The notes: generated from the sequence alone by a model not told the origin. 64,000 nt of DNA from Adiantum capillus-veneris (GCA_014529385.2 CM043958.1:143056734-143120733); one strand, 5' to 3'. Counted from the first letter of the stretch, positions 1 to 12,239 are shown. Numbers and translations: made by a program.

Positions 1-376
1 TTTCTAAGTACGTTGAGAAAAAATTTCAACATGACTTAAAGTGCTAAGGAATTTTCAAAGTGACTTAAAGTGCTAAGAACATAAGGACTATGCTTTTGCA
101 CTACTTTTTTGCAAAACTCGCATTTGTGAGTAAAATTATATTAGACAAGCCCAAAAAATAACTCACAATCCATAAAGAACAAGCCAAAACCCCAAGCTAC
201 CACCACGCAGACCATAAGGACTATGCTTTTGCGCTACTTTTAATTGATAAGAGCATTCAAAATTAAGGAGTTTGCTTTTATTACAAAGATGCTTTTTGGA
301 TTCTATCTCTTGTATATATATATATATATATGGTCGGTTCCCCTTTCTTCTTGCCTTGACTTAAGAGTACCCCCCC

Positions 377-407
<31 letters not shown>

Positions 408-799
408 AAACACCATGTGATCATTGAGATTGAAATGTGGGCCGGCATAACAGATAACATAATCAATACATATTACAAATCATGATCTTTCTCTAATATT
501 GTCCTCTTCCTTCGTTTCTTTTTGAATGGAGAAATTTATATTATTATAATGGGGGAAGGGATTCTCGGGCCCTCCTTTGGCCACATGGCGGAAGCTCTTT
601 CAACCGTCAGCTTTCGATGGTATGCACTGCAGCCCTACGCGCTCAACGAGAGACAAAGCCACTACACATAGAAACAGGGAGAGCCGGCTGAAAGCCAACA
701 ACAATACTAGTTAGATTAACATAGCAAATAGAGTCAATACAACCTACTCACTTCATAGTGCAGGAGTATCAAGCACCAGCAAAACGAATTACCAGGGAT
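1..799. other. No gene recognised; homopolymer tract inside
   Basis: I see no coding frame with family features here. The stretch is AT-rich. It holds a short TA dinucleotide run near 312-330 and a tract of about 28 C followed by 13 A at 370-410. The frame that reads through this tract only gives a glycine run and is not a gene. Two copies of a short motif, gacttaaagtgctaag, lie at 33-48 and 61-76. Confidence 0.6.
370..410. repeat. Poly-C/poly-A homopolymer tract
   Basis: About 28 consecutive C are followed directly by about 13 A. Comparable G runs occur at 15147-15177 and 28545-28584, and shorter ones near 4004-4020 and 4122-4134. The exact length is likely to be polymorphic or an assembly estimate. 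Confidence 0.9.
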
Positions 800-2231
800 C
801 TCATAAGATTTATACATCCTTGCTAAGTGCCATTCGAAGGAGTTCCTGAAACCAGTGAAATGATTTCTATGGAAAAACAACACCAAAGATGTGACACCTT
901 GGCAATGGGCACGGGGGGAATCCGTTGCGAAACTTGTGGAGCAAGGAGGGTTGGGGATTATCAACCTTGTTACCCATGCAGAGGCCCAATGTGCCAAATT
1001 TCTTACGGCAATCTCTGAGCAGGACTAGGCATGGGCTAGGATGATAAGGTTCATGATTGGGAAGGCTAAACTCTTCTCTCAGGGTGGCCAATGAAAAGGC
1101 CTGGAGATGTGCGACAAGCTACTCGCTCCTTCATGGTCAAACCTTAAACTAGGAGGAATAACACGGGAGCTAGTACGAAAGTGCAATAGAGTAGCAGGGG
1201 CACTGGAGTGGGGAGAGTTAACTAGATACTTCCACAACTCCATCACTTATTGGTCCCCTTCACTCTCTAAAGCCGGTAATATACCATTGAACCCTCTATG
1301 GAGGGACACTGCCAGAAAGATGAATAACCAAGTTCTAAGTCATGTGGCCCATTTCTAGGGCTAGAATAATAGGAGACGGAAAGATATTGATCAACTGGCT
1401 TCTCGGTTCACACTTAGTGGAGCAGAAAGTTTGCTGGTAATCAAAGTTCTTGAAGGACGGGACAATTGTTGTCTGCCGGTGTGTGAATCTGAGTTCGAGT
1501 GGTGGAAAGCCTGAGGGTGGCCCAAGTGCTGGCGATTTGGGAAAGCAAAATCCGAGGACGTTCATCTATCTCTTATGGGCTCGGCTAATTGGTTCTCTCC
1601 CCTCGACAAGCAATGGGGGAAATAGTGGCCGGAGGCAAGATGGGGGGCGATAGTGAAGAACATTTGGACCCCACAATGGCCCATGGCAATGAAGTGCTTT
1701 ATATGGAAGGTTTTAATGGGGGCTCTGTCGACGACAGGTGTAAAAATTCACACTAGAGGGATCGGCCCAAATAGATATAGTAGCCACAAAATGGCTTGTG
1801 AGGATCTTCCCCACCTTTTCACAGATTGTCTGGCTATTAGTGGCCTAGCAGGAAAAATATGCAAGTGGGTCCAAAGGACATGGAGGACAGGTTTCTTCAA
1901 GAATTACCTGCTCCTTAGAGGGACAATGGTGAAAAGCCAAGCACTCTTGGTTTTCATGCAAATCGTGAGGTTTTACCACTTTAAAGAAGTTTGAATGGCC
2001 AGGAACCGTAGGGTGTTTGAGAAGGCATTGGTAACTGCTAGCTTCATTGAAATAGTACTTGAAAGTTGAAAGCAAGGAACTGATTGTCTCCATTGGTAAA
2101 AGGAAGACCTCGGACGAATGGTATTGGGCCATCAACTCAATGTTGATGGAATAGAACTGACGTGTTGAGGGATGGTTGATTGCCTCTTTGAGAAGCCCGA
2201 TTGCTATCCAATGTAATCGGCTTTTCCTCAA
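800..2231 (+). pseudogene. LINE (non-LTR) retrotransposon 3' fragment
   Basis: This is the decayed C-terminal part of a plant LINE reverse transcriptase, read in several frames. Near 860-1010 a frame ends in a segment with GGLGI, the usual ending of the plant LINE RT thumb region. At 1653-1850 follows a zinc-binding tail segment typical of plant LINE RTs: KCFIWKVLMGAL, then a GIGPNRYSSHKMACEDLPHL segment, then a DC before the end. The downstream part, to about 2130, matches the second fragment at 4361-5235 in the same order (ICKWVQ, QIVRF, ASFIEI). No endonuclease or RT active site (FADD) is present. Multiple stops and frame changes mark it as dead. The boundaries are approximate; no poly-A tail or target duplication was found. 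Confidence 0.7.
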
Positions 2232-3658
2232 GGCTTGTTACAAGATGGAGGTTCCTTTGTACATTATTTTGGTGAATACGATACATACACTCACTATTCT
2301 AAGTTTTTTTTTTTGGGGGGGCGGGGGATTTACACATCTTGACATGGGAGCATCAAGCAACCACCAAAAAGAATTATAGTGGATCGTGGAGGAGCCACCA
2401 AGGGCAACAAGAAAAATCTGATACAACCGGCCATAGAGACATGAAAGTGGATATACTACCACACATGGGGGTACCCGAGATTCCATCACCAACCGAGGGA
2501 GATCCAATCAAAGCCAGAGATGTGCAATCGACAAATGCGACAACTTCAGTGCGCTCATTGAACTAGAATTGAGAAGTAAACAACACATGCTTTACAAGGG
2601 AGCCTCACCCTTTCCAACAAGAGTCAATGATGCTACATATACAATAGGCCACCATATTTTCCCCCTTGAGAGGGGTAGGAGGGTAGGCCTCTCCCCTTGG
2701 CACGAAATGAGGGGAGGGTAAGCTAGATCGACGAAGCTTCCTTGGGCAGGGTTGTTGGGGCCTCCTTGTTGAGGCAGACCTAGCTCCTCAAGCCAAACTC
2801 TTTTCCCAATGCACTCGTAGACCCTGCTCATCATCTCCAAAGACATCAACCTTGCCAAAAACCACCTGGACACTCCCTGGTCATGTCCATTTTAGAGGTA
2901 GTAGACAACCCTGTGGTGCAAGCCCTTGCAAACTCTTCCTTTGTGTCTTATTAGGGGGAGGTAGAATTAACTCTTTTCCCTCCTCAACTAACTACACTAT
3001 TTGAGATGTTGTGCATACAATGTGAAGCCTCACCTTGGCATTCTAAAATATTAAAATAAAAGACAAATCAAGTCATGTACCTAAGAAAGACTGTGGAATG
3101 AATTGCCAACTAGTGCTAGCTCACTCTTGATAGACCAAGACTCTCTTGTGTCCAACGTCTTGGGCTCAAACGGGCCTTGCTAAGTTGTGTGACATGTAGC
3201 CCTTAGAAGCTATTGTCCAAGTCTATATGATCGGCTGACTACCTTATCCGGTTGGAATGATCCATCTCACTTCCGGAGGTGTGTGAGTTGTAATTTAAAG
3301 TCTTAGATCTTTCTTCAAAAGAAAAATACTGTAGAATGAATGGACCCATTGGCAAATTAGAATCCAAAGAGGTTTCAATTATTTACACCTTAAAAGGGAC
3401 AACAAAAAGTTGTTAATGATGGATCTCTTTAGCTTGATGTGAGGGCCTCCAACAAAAGATACACGCAATCCTTGTAAATCAAGATTTTTATCCACTTTTG
3501 TCCTCTTCCTTTGTGTCTTATTGGGGACCCTCCTCTAGTCGCTAAGTGGCACGGGTATTTAATGAAGTGGGAGAGATGGGATTAACGGTTGGGAGCCAAG
3601 CATAGGAATCTTGATTGGAGTGGATAGTCGAAAAAAAGTCGCGGTCAACGTTTGCCAT
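2232..3658. other. No gene recognised
   Basis: There is a T10/G-rich tract at 2303-2330. The 93-residue open frame on the minus strand at 2592-2873 has no family signature I recognise. Short repeated phrases such as cttcctttgtgtcttatt occur at about 2936 and 3505, suggesting old duplicated non-coding DNA. Nothing else is supportable. Confidence 0.5.
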
Positions 3659-3719
3659 CTGAATTGAACCACAACCTGCATGTTGAGAGGCGAATGCTCT
3701 AACCACGTGGGTGTGTAGG
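3659..3719 (-). mobile_element. tRNA-like segment, possible SINE head
   Basis: Read on the minus strand, the segment has a D-arm-like stretch (ACGTGGTTAGAGC), then a CGCCTCTCAA anticodon-loop-like stretch, then GGTTGTGGTTCAATTC, which resembles an RNA polymerase III B box. The arms do not pair well enough for a functional tRNA, so a decayed tRNA gene or the head of a tRNA-derived SINE is more likely. No family body or A-tail was established. Confidence 0.3.
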
Positions 3720-4360
3720 TTTTGATGGTGTCCAAGAAAAAACAAACCCTTATATGGTAGACACAAACATGAAAAACTAAACTCGACCAAAAAAGATAAA
3801 TTGGAACCAGATTTGACGGTGCACGATGTTTTGAATTTTGAGTCTACCTGCGCATTGTTGATACCATGGCTTGGTCTTCATTCAAGACCCCATGGTCTTT
3901 ATGTTGAGGACCCAACATGAGGAGGGGTTAACCTTGTTGAGCTACACTCGCTATCCTCAAATAACTAGACCCATTTGAGGAGCAATTGCAAATCAAATAA
4001 TCTCGCCCCCCCCCCCCCCTCCTTCCTTTTTTTCCCACAACCCTCCCTCTTGTGAGAGAGATATGGATCCCATCGATCCACCCAAGAGGGAAAAGTTATG
4101 ATTATCTTTTTGTGTGGTTGGGGGGGTGGGGGGGAACCCTATAATCAAATAATAATAATTATTATTATTATTTGCAAAACTCACAATTGTGAGTGAATTA
4201 TATTGATCATCTCAAAAAATTACAAGAACTTGCCATGCTCGTGCTGAGCCATGACACCATCCAGAGACCAATCTTATATCAGCTAACTGGGGAGCGGGAG
4301 CCACCCCTAACCACTTGCCCCCCTGCCCTTCATACACCAGGTTCATTAACATGTTCTTCA
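3720..4360. other. No gene recognised; C and G homopolymer runs
   Basis: A run of about 15 C lies at 4005-4019, broken G runs at 4120-4135, and an AAT trinucleotide run around 4148-4172. No coding or RNA signal was seen. Confidence 0.5.
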
Positions 4361-5235
4361 CTAATCTTCTGGTTTCATGATTTTCCCCTTACCTAAGCAT
4401 TCCGCTGACAACAACGCACAGGTAACCCTAGACCAATCATCCGAGTTTTGCTTGCGTCCGAGCGTCCATATTAGCACTCTGCTTTCTTGTATAATTTCTA
4501 CGAAGCTTGCCACCTCAGGAACTCCTTCGAACACACGGTAGTTCCTTGTTTGCCATACATTATGAAAAAAGAAAAACCTGATGATTTGAGTGCAGATGAG
4601 GATGGCACGGCTACCCAAGTTCTTACCTCCAAGGAGTAAACCAATCTTCTAAAAACCTATTTTCCATGTTCTTGGACCCACTTGCAAATTTTTCATGTAA
4701 GGCCTTTGATAGCTGGGCATTCCATAAAAAGGTGGGTCAGATCTTCACTAGCCATCCTGCACCCCAGGCATCGATCTGTCCCAATCCCTCTCTCCTGAAT
4801 CTTCACCCCCATCGGAAGAGCACCCCTAATTACTTTCCATAGAAATGCCTTCATGTGATGCGAAACCTTTGGCACCCAGATGTTCTCCATTACTTGCCCC
4901 CACCTTTCCTCCGACCATTGTTTTTTCCATATCTTGTTAAGGGGGCTAGACCAATTCTTCTTTAGCATCATTGTATGGTAAATGCCTTTAGAATAGGGTT
5001 TCCATAAGAGGCTGCTTCTGGGCCATTTCCAGGCATTCCAGTCAAACTCCGAGTCACAGATTTGCATCATTGCACTGTCAAGCTCTTCCATCACTTTGTT
5101 GACTAGCAAAACCTCCAAGCTATTAAGTTGGAATTGGGTTACCAGAAGTTCAGTGGTTTTCCAGCTCTTGCTGTTACTGTCCCAGAAGTGCCCCAATCGG
5201 TTCAGACCCTTATTATTCAGTTTCTTAACCCACAC
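4361..5235 (-). pseudogene. LINE 3' fragment, inverted relative of the 0.8-2.2 kb copy
   Basis: The minus-strand frame at 4693-5235 encodes the end of a LINE ORF2. It has the motif order IWVPKVSHHMKAFLWKVI, then GIGTDRCLGCRMASEDLTHL, then a MECPA segment, which fits the Cys/His zinc-binding domain at the end of plant LINE RTs. The following minus frame at 4361-4618 (QIIRFFFFHNVWQ, VFEGVPE, ASFVEIIQES) lines up with the end of the fragment at 0.8-2.2 kb. The two copies are clearly of one family and lie in opposite orientation about 2.5 kb apart. The RT core is missing and a stop separates the two frames. Confidence 0.72.
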
Positions 5236-6683
5236 ATAAATAGGGTGTGTGTGTGTGGTGTTTTTTGTTATTTGTGTCTCTTCTCTAAATCACACGGACG
5301 TGTGGAGTGGAGATCAACGTGTGGAAGCACAACGGCTTTCCAAAGCATTTATGTAAATTTGGAGTAGATATATCAACTCGAGTAAAAAGGTGAATCCAAG
5401 AAACCCTCACCTCTCAACCCTCCTTAACTTGAACTCGAGACAAGTCAAGAATTCATAAGAATGGCATTTGGAAAATTTGGGGCACCAAATCTTTGGGTTC
5501 GATTTCACCTGAGATGCCCAGAATGACACCCGTTCATGATCCCTCCCCCACCATACTTGTCTCGCTTTAGGTGGGGATCATAACTTAACACAAAAAGGAT
5601 TCAAGTATTGGAGGGAGGGATAAGGAGGGTTCATGAGTTTGTGGACTAATTAGAAAACCCCTTATTTTAGGGGTTTTTTATAATGAAATATAAAAATACC
5701 TCTTGTTACTGTATCTCCAAAGCCTAAAATGTTTGCGTCTAAAATTCCCTCCTTTTGAACTCACCTGGGACATTAACATGATTACATAGTGCACCCTTCA
5801 AGAGGGAGGGGGCTAACTCTCTAGCAACTACCCCCTCTCTTATGTGCATATCCTAATGAGTATTGATCTCTAGTTTTTATCTGGCTAAACATTCCATATA
5901 CACCAAGTCACTACAACGTTCACCTACATAAAGCGCTAGGGGAATCTTTGGAGCTTTAAAAAGCAAACCTAAAATTTTAGATCAAGCATTTTCTTAAATG
6001 AGGGAGATTGATGTGCTAGTACTCTCCTCCCAACCACCTCCTTTTATAGAGCCCTCTAGTCTCTATTTTTAGGAGAGCACTAAGGTAGCATGTTTGCTTA
6101 GGACCCTGTCTTGACATTAATCCCCCCCCCTTCAAGGAGGGTTTTTGCCCACAAAAACATAAATGGACGACTCTTCCTAGGAGTACCAATGTTTTCTTAA
6201 TTTAGACATGTGTCAAGTTTATTGGTCCACTCAAGAAATACCAAACCATGTACTCTGTGTAGATGTTAGTCAATAAACCATCTGACGAGGGGCATAATGG
6301 CTTTGGGTGGTTCACATAAAAAATGACCAGTAGACATGGAGCTAGGTGGAACTCTCCTCTGGTGGATCCATATCTTGAGGCGATAAGCATAGACTTGAAT
6401 TTTAAAATATCTAATCAGCTCAAGTAAGAAAAGTATTCAGATTGTATGGTGTGCATGTATACGAGCATGGTGATCCATTAACTGGGGCCAAGTAGGGCCA
6501 TTGACTCGTTCAATTGCACTAGGTTTGCTTCCTCCAGAGTTGGAGCGCTTACACATGATGCAATGTAGATCATGAATGATAGGTAGACATTGACCCAAAG
6601 GTGAAAACCCTAGTAACTAACAACATATGGACTTGCCCAAGCTCTATCGCCATGGGACATGCCCCTCTTGTAGAATATCCTTT
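5236..6683. other. No gene recognised
   Basis: This is AT-rich spacer with a short GT run near 5244-5256 and pyrimidine-rich patches (6121-6130). No protein family, LTR or RNA gene could be supported. Its right edge is the five-base target duplication CCTTT at 6679-6683. Confidence 0.5.
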
Positions 6684-6875
6684 TGAATGAGTACGAGCGG
6701 AAGTGCGACGCGAGAGAGAGTGCGAGAAGAAGAGCACGACGATATGATGAACTCGCTCTACTGTAATGTGTAGAGCATAGTGAGTTCTAATTAGGTTTTT
6801 ACAAAAGAATATGTGTACATACCTGGCGGCCCGCCCACTTACCTGGGCGACCACATTGGGCTTTATACCCCAACA
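6684..6875 (-). repeat. 3' LTR of the copia element
   Basis: This 192-bp LTR sits at the low-coordinate end because the element is on the minus strand. It matches the 12043-12234 LTR end to end without gaps, with about six substitutions counted by eye. It is followed on the outside by CCTTT. Confidence 0.95.
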
Positions 6876-6890
6876 ACCTCCCACTTAAAG
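6876..6890 (-). promoter_or_regulatory. Polypurine tract of the copia element
   Basis: On the element strand the sequence directly before the 3' LTR reads AAGTGGGAGGT. This is the usual purine-rich primer for plus-strand DNA synthesis. Confidence 0.8.
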
Positions 6891-6964
6891 TCCAATGTGG
6901 TACTTTAAGTGTGAGAGACGCTACTATACAAGCTAATATACAAGAGATGTAGAGAAGTGATGTA

Positions 6965-7216
6965 CTACCCTACACCTAACTGCTTGCGAAAATACGCAAA
7001 GCTCTTTGAGGGAAGTCCTTTTGTAAGTAGATCAACAGGATTTTCTATGGTGTGAACTTTGACAAGCTGAAGTTGCTTATCCTCGAGCATTTCCCTGATG
7101 AAATGATACTTCACATCCACATGCTTTGTCTTTGAGTGATAAACTGGATTGCGAGCCAATTGTATAGCACTTTGACTATCACAATATAACACAGGCATCT
7201 CTTCTTTGATTCCCAA
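6965..7216 (-). pseudogene. Copia RNase H, C-terminal piece
   Basis: This is the end of the copia polyprotein: the segment with DSQSAIQLARNP and KHVDVKYHFIRE that closes the RNase H domain. It lies in the same frame as the upstream RT/RNase H piece (7238 onwards) and is separated from it by a single TGA at about 7232-7234, where a tryptophan codon would be expected in the family. About 35 codons of readable sequence join the two sides, so the split is a point nonsense change rather than a separate gene. Confidence 0.9.
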
Positions 7217-7237
7217 ATCTGTTACTAGTCGATTAAG

Positions 7238-8780
7238 TCAAATTGATTCTTTGCATGCCTCTGATACTGCAACATATTCAGCCTCTGTAGTAGACTGAGT
7301 TACACAATCTTGTAATCTAGAACGCCATGATACTGCTCCACCAGCCAATGTAAAGACATACCCTGACGTAGACCTTCGGTTGTCTAAGTCACCTGCATAA
7401 TCTGAGTCTGTAAAACCCTTTACACTTAGCTCCTGACTTCCATAGCATATACGCATACTCTTTGTAGCTTTCAGGTATCTCAATATTCCTTTCACTGCCT
7501 CCCAATGTTTCTTGCCTGGGTTTGACATGTATCGACTTACTACTCCCATTGCAAATGCAATGTCTGGGCGAGTAGCAATCATTGCATACATTAAACTACC
7601 CACTGCAGACGCATATGGAATCTTATCCATTTCAGCCTGTTCTTCCTTAGACACAGGACAATCTTGTTTGCTAAGTTTCACATATGGTGGCAATGGAACA
7701 CTCAATGCCTTTCCCTTCTCCATATTGAAACGTTGCAAAACCTTGTCAATATACTCTGTTTGAGATAACCAAATCAACTTCTTTGATCTGTCTCTCTCAA
7801 TGCGCATACCAAGTATATGACTTGCCTCACCCATGTTTTTCATGTCAAACGATTTTGCCATCTTTGACTTCAAAGCTGAAATTTCTTCGAAGTGCTTGCC
7901 AGCAATCAACATGTCATCCACATACAAAATAAGGATCACCCAACTGCCATCCTTAGCCTTCTTTGTATATAGACAGTGATCGAAATCACTACGTTTGTAG
8001 CCTTGAGAAATCATAAACTTGTGGAATTTATGGTACCATGCCCTCGGTGATTGTTTTAAGCCATAAAGACTCTTTAACAACTGGCATACCCAATCTTCCT
8101 TGCCTTTCTCAACAAACCCTTCTAGCTGCTGCATGTAAATTTCCACATCTAGATCACCATGCAAGAACGATGTCTTGACATCCATTTGGTGCAACACCAA
8201 ATCTAATATGGCAACCAATGCAAGAAAGCATCTCAATGTAGTCATCTTGACCACCGGAGAGAAGACTTCATCAAAGTCAATTCCTTGTTCTTGCTTAAAG
8301 CCCTTGGCAACAAGCCTTGCTTTGTACTTTGGCTGACTATCATGAGCGGTGATCTTATACCTGTAAACCCATTTACAAGGTAGAGCCTTTTTGCCCTGTG
8401 GTAATTTAACTAGCTTCCATGTCTGGTTTTTATGCAGAGCTGTCATCTCTGACTGCATGGCCAATTGCCAATTCCCGGAGTCCTTCATTTGCACTACTTC
8501 CTTGTAACATGAAGGCTCATTGCAATCAGTCAACATGACATAATTCATAGATGGAACAAACCTATCAGGAGGTTGCGTGACACGTCCAGATCTACGCACA
8601 ATAGGTGGCTTAGGCTCAGCCACAACCTGTGGTTCCACTCTATCCTGTCCTTGCTCCTCTTGAGCCCTGACATTTTGTCTTGCACGTGCAGGTCCATCTT
8701 CTTGGAAGACAACTCTTCTAATCTCCTCAACCCTCTCTGGTTTAGAATGATATTTGGATTCATTAAAGTGAACATCATTC
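7238..8780 (-). pseudogene. Copia integrase tail, reverse transcriptase and RNase H
   Basis: This is the pol part of the copia element. It opens with the C-terminal end of the integrase region, then the RT begins near WQLAMQSEMTAL. Visible RT motifs are KARLVAKGFKQEQGIDF, QMDVKTSFLHGDL and the catalytic ILYVDDML. The RNase H begins near FTDSDYAGD and carries STTEAEYVA. The RT catalytic pair DD is intact. The reading frame is shifted by one base relative to the upstream gag-integrase frame, near 8780, where a run of A appears one base short. The frame stops at a TGA near 7232-7234 inside RNase H. Confidence 0.93.
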
Positions 8781-10944
8781 TGCGGACAACCTTTCTGGAT
8801 TCGGGATCCCAAAGTCTATACCCCATCTCACCAGAAGTACCATAGCCTAGAAAGATGCACTTTCTACTCTTTGGCTCAAGTTTGTTCCTAAATTCCTTTG
8901 GAACGTGAGTATATGCCTCACAGCCAAAGACTCTGAGATGCTTGTATGAGGGCATTTTGCCTAACCATACCATCTCTGGCACTGAATCCTTCTGCAAAAC
9001 CTTGCTAGGAGATCTATTTACAAGATGAAAAGCTGTTGATACAGCTTCAGCCCAAAACCCATTTGGCATTTGTGCATTAGACAACATACTTCTGACCTTC
9101 TCTTGTATGGTCCTATTCATCCTCTCAGCAACACCATTTTGAGGAGGATTGTAAGGAGCAGTAAGTTCACGTTTTATACCTTTTGACTCACAAAAGTCCT
9201 GAAAGGCCTTTGAAACATACTCTCCACCATTGTCAGTGCGTAAGCATTTAAGCTTCTTGCCACTCTGATTCTCCACAAGTGTCACAAACGTTTTGAAAAC
9301 ACTAAACACTTCATCCTTGTGCTTGAGAAAGTAAACCCATACTTTCCTCGAGTAATCATCTATAAATGTCATAAAGTAAGAAGCTCCCCCTAGAGATAGG
9401 TTAGGCATAGGTCCACACAAATCACTATGAACAAGTGCCAACTGTGTATCTCTTCTACTGCTTCTATGCTTATGTGGTTGCTGTGTTTGCTTACCATACA
9501 AACAATGTTCACAGAATTCAAAATCATTAAATGAAAAGCCAGGCAAATAACCAGAACGGGACAAGATTTCCATTCCCTTCTTGGACATATGTCCTAACCG
9601 GCTATGACACAAAGAAACGTTCGGCTGCTCGGTGACATTGATTACATTTTTAGAGACATTTGATACATAAATCATGTAAAGTCCTCCAGACTTTACTCCA
9701 TGTGCTACTGTCATAGAACCCTTGGATATCTTCCACATGTTCTGTCCAAAAATGATGACGTAGCCAGCATCATCAAGTAAACCTGTGTTGATCAAGCTCT
9801 TTGTAATTGCAGGAACATGTCTCACATTCTTCAGCGTGAAAGAAGAGCCATTCTGAAACTTCAATTGAACATCTCCAACACCTAAGATCTCACATGTCTT
9901 CCCGTTGCCTAGCCGAACTTGATCTTTAGTGGTCACATAAGAAGTAAACCACTCCTTGTTTGGAGACACATGAAGTGATGCCCCTAAGTTTATAATCCAG
10001 TCACTCAGTGCATTTCCATCAGATGCTGTAAGAAGAGCCGAGTCCATTGTATTCTTCAAGAAGTAGATGTCTCCTAACACTAGACTGTCATCCTCTGCAA
10101 CAGTGTTTGTCACATTTATTTCTTGAATCTTCACTGAGGACTTGTTCTTCTCAACATGGTCTTCAGATTTCTCTTTGCCTTTTTCTGCTTTCCATTCTCT
10201 GTAGTCTCTTTTCATGTGACCCTTCTTGTCACAATGGTAGCATTCTATGTCACTCTTGCCTTTAGCACTGCGGGACTTGCTACGAGACTGATTCCTCTTT
10301 CCACCTTTGTACTTTTCTTTGGTCCTTCCCCTGACAACTAAGGTTGTTCCTTTGCCTTTGTCCATTGTCTTTCTATTGGTTTCTTCAGTAAGCAGACTTC
10401 CTTCTACACCTGCTATGTTCAAACCATCTGGAGGTGCAGAATTACTCAAAGCTGTGCGAAAAGTGTCCCAACTTTCCGGCAATGTGATCAACAGGAACAT
10501 AGCTCTAACAGGTTCATCAAACTTGACACCTTGAGCTGACAACTGACTATAGATTGTGTTGAATTCATTCAGATGATTGGACATAGGTGTCCCTTCTTTC
10601 ATCTTCAAGTCAACAAGCTTCTTAAGCCAGTATACCTGTGAAGCTGCACTCTGCTTCTCATAAATATCACTCAGCTTTAACCATGCTTGATAAGCCGACA
10701 TCTCGTCTGCTACATTGAAGTAAACACTTTCTGCCAAAGTCAGCATAATGGTAGAAAGTGCCATTTCATCCATTTCGCTCCATTCATCTTCGTCCATATC
10801 TTCTAGTTTTATCCCCTTGAGCTTTATAGGTTTTATCTTCTTCTTTTGTACCAACCCGTGCCAAATCTGCTGCTTCCACAATGGGAAATTGGTTCCATCC
10901 AGCTTCTTGATATTGTAAAGAGCAGTGTCATGTGATCCAGCCAT
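8780..10944 (-). pseudogene. Copia gag, protease and integrase
   Basis: The start at 10944 gives MAGSHDTALYNIKKLDG, a normal copia Gag start. A UBN2-type Gag region follows (residues about 15-180). The zinc knuckle is CYHCDKKGHMKRDY, whose last cysteine is replaced by tyrosine. The protease site reads WIINLGASLHV, so the expected D-S-G triad has become N-L-G and the catalytic aspartate is gone. The integrase has its HHCC zinc finger (HSRLGHMSKKGM, then FCEHCLYGKQ) and the three acidic residues (VHSDLCGP, LRTDNGGEY, NGVAERMN). After about residue 720 the frame is lost to a single-base shift; the next residues of the true frame are in the RT piece. Confidence 0.92.
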
Positions 10945-12028
10945 AGCTACGCTTCAGAGTAGTTTACTTTTCTAGGAAAAATTCGGCAGAGTTTCCCCTG
11001 TAAACTGACCTCTGAACCAATATCAACCTGTCAAATGAACCAAGAAAGCTTCAGATTCTGCAGAAATTTTGGCAGAGTCTCCTTTGTAAAATGGCTCTGG
11101 TGTACTAAAAAACAAACCAAAAAACAGCTCAAAAAACACTGTCTCTCTGACACTGTAAGCTGCGGGTAAACCTGTCCTGCACCTGTACTGTCTCTCACTG
11201 TCCTTTCACTGTCCTATAAGCATAGACTGCGACAATGCCTCAACGGCAGTAAAGCAAAGATGCAATCCCAACTGTCTAACTCACAATCAATACATCCTAG
11301 CTGCCTATCTAAGGGTGCTTGAGGGATCGCTCCAAGACCTGTATCACCGAAAGGATCTCAACATTCGAGAATCCCCCATCTCAATAAAACCTCACTCGAC
11401 CCTCAACAAAGGCTGCAGTAAATCTGACATTACATAGACTTCCCACAAAGTCATACATCCACAAATTTCCCACTGTATGCTGTAACCGTTGCGGCGGTTG
11501 TTTGCTGTGTGACTCACAGCCAGCAAACCCTCAACAGACATACATCATCTCTAACAATACATCCCATGTGGAATTACCTGCAATGTCAAGATGAAATTTG
11601 GAATATCAAGCAGCAAACACAAGCTACCTGATGAACTAGTGGATGTCGCCTACAGTCTGTGTGTAGATGCGCCCGTGTCGTATGTGACACGCCTCCAAGA
11701 ACTGTGAGCCGTCCTTCGATGTGTAGACAGCCACAAATCAACACTCTGGGAGTGTCGATATCCTCAGCACCAGCAGTCGTAGGCCGAAAACCCCAAATTT
11801 GCAGAGTCGGATCTGCACCCATCGAGACCACGTAGTCGAAAATGGCCTACACAGACCTTTGTCGAAGCCGAATGGTGGCCGAGATGACCTCAGAATGAAA
11901 TTCTGACAACACCAAGCCCTTAGGGCTGTCCCACAGGATTTGGAGCCGTGTCTTCGCCTGTCGAATTTCACTCCAATCTGAGTTGGTGACTCTAGCCTCC
12001 TGTAGTGCTGTCCCGAGCCTCGATCTGA
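10945..12028 (-). other. Copia untranslated leader
   Basis: About 1.1 kb between the PBS and the gag start holds no credible reading frame. The long leader presumably contains packaging and dimerisation signals, but none can be pointed to. Confidence 0.6.
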
Positions 12029-12040
12029 GCTCTGATACCA
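12029..12040 (-). promoter_or_regulatory. Copia primer-binding site (initiator Met tRNA)
   Basis: On the element strand the sequence TGGTATCAGAGC lies two bases after the 5' LTR. It is the classic complement of the 3' end of plant initiator-Met tRNA. Confidence 0.92.
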
Positions 12041-12042
12041 GT

Positions 12043-12234
12043 TGAAGGAGTACGGGTGGAAGTGCGACGCGAGAGAGAGTGCGAGAAGAAGAGCACGACG
12101 ATATGGTGAACTCGCTCTACTGTAATGTGTAGAGCATAGTGAGTTCTTATTAGGTTTTTACAAAAGAATATGTGTACATACCTGGCGGCCCGCCCACTTA
12201 CCTGGGCGACCACATTGGGCTTTCTACCCCAACA
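12043..12234 (-). repeat. 5' LTR of the copia element
   Basis: This is the 192-bp LTR that should carry the promoter of the element. It begins TGTTGGGG at 12234 on the minus strand, ends TTCA at 12043, and is followed on the outside by CCTTT at 12235-12239. Confidence 0.95.
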
Positions 12235-12239
12235 CCTTT

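Larger units (their letters stand above)
6684..12234 (-). mobile_element. Ty1/copia LTR retrotransposon, structurally complete
   Basis: This 5,551-bp minus-strand element is bounded by two 192-bp LTRs that begin TGTTGGGG and end TTCA on the element strand. CCTTT flanks both sides (6679-6683 and 12235-12239) as a five-base target duplication. It has a PBS complementary to initiator-Met tRNA next to the 5' LTR and a purine tract before the 3' LTR. The internal order gag, protease, integrase, RT, RNase H is that of Ty1/copia. By eye the LTRs differ at six positions in 192, which suggests a fairly recent but not brand-new insertion. The coding part is broken by one frameshift, one stop and a lost protease aspartate, so this copy should not be autonomous. 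Confidence 0.95.

Noticed and set aside
281-466. Minus-strand open frame with a glycine run and Thr/Ile repeats
   Set aside because: It is produced by the poly-C and TA tracts and has no other protein-like feature.
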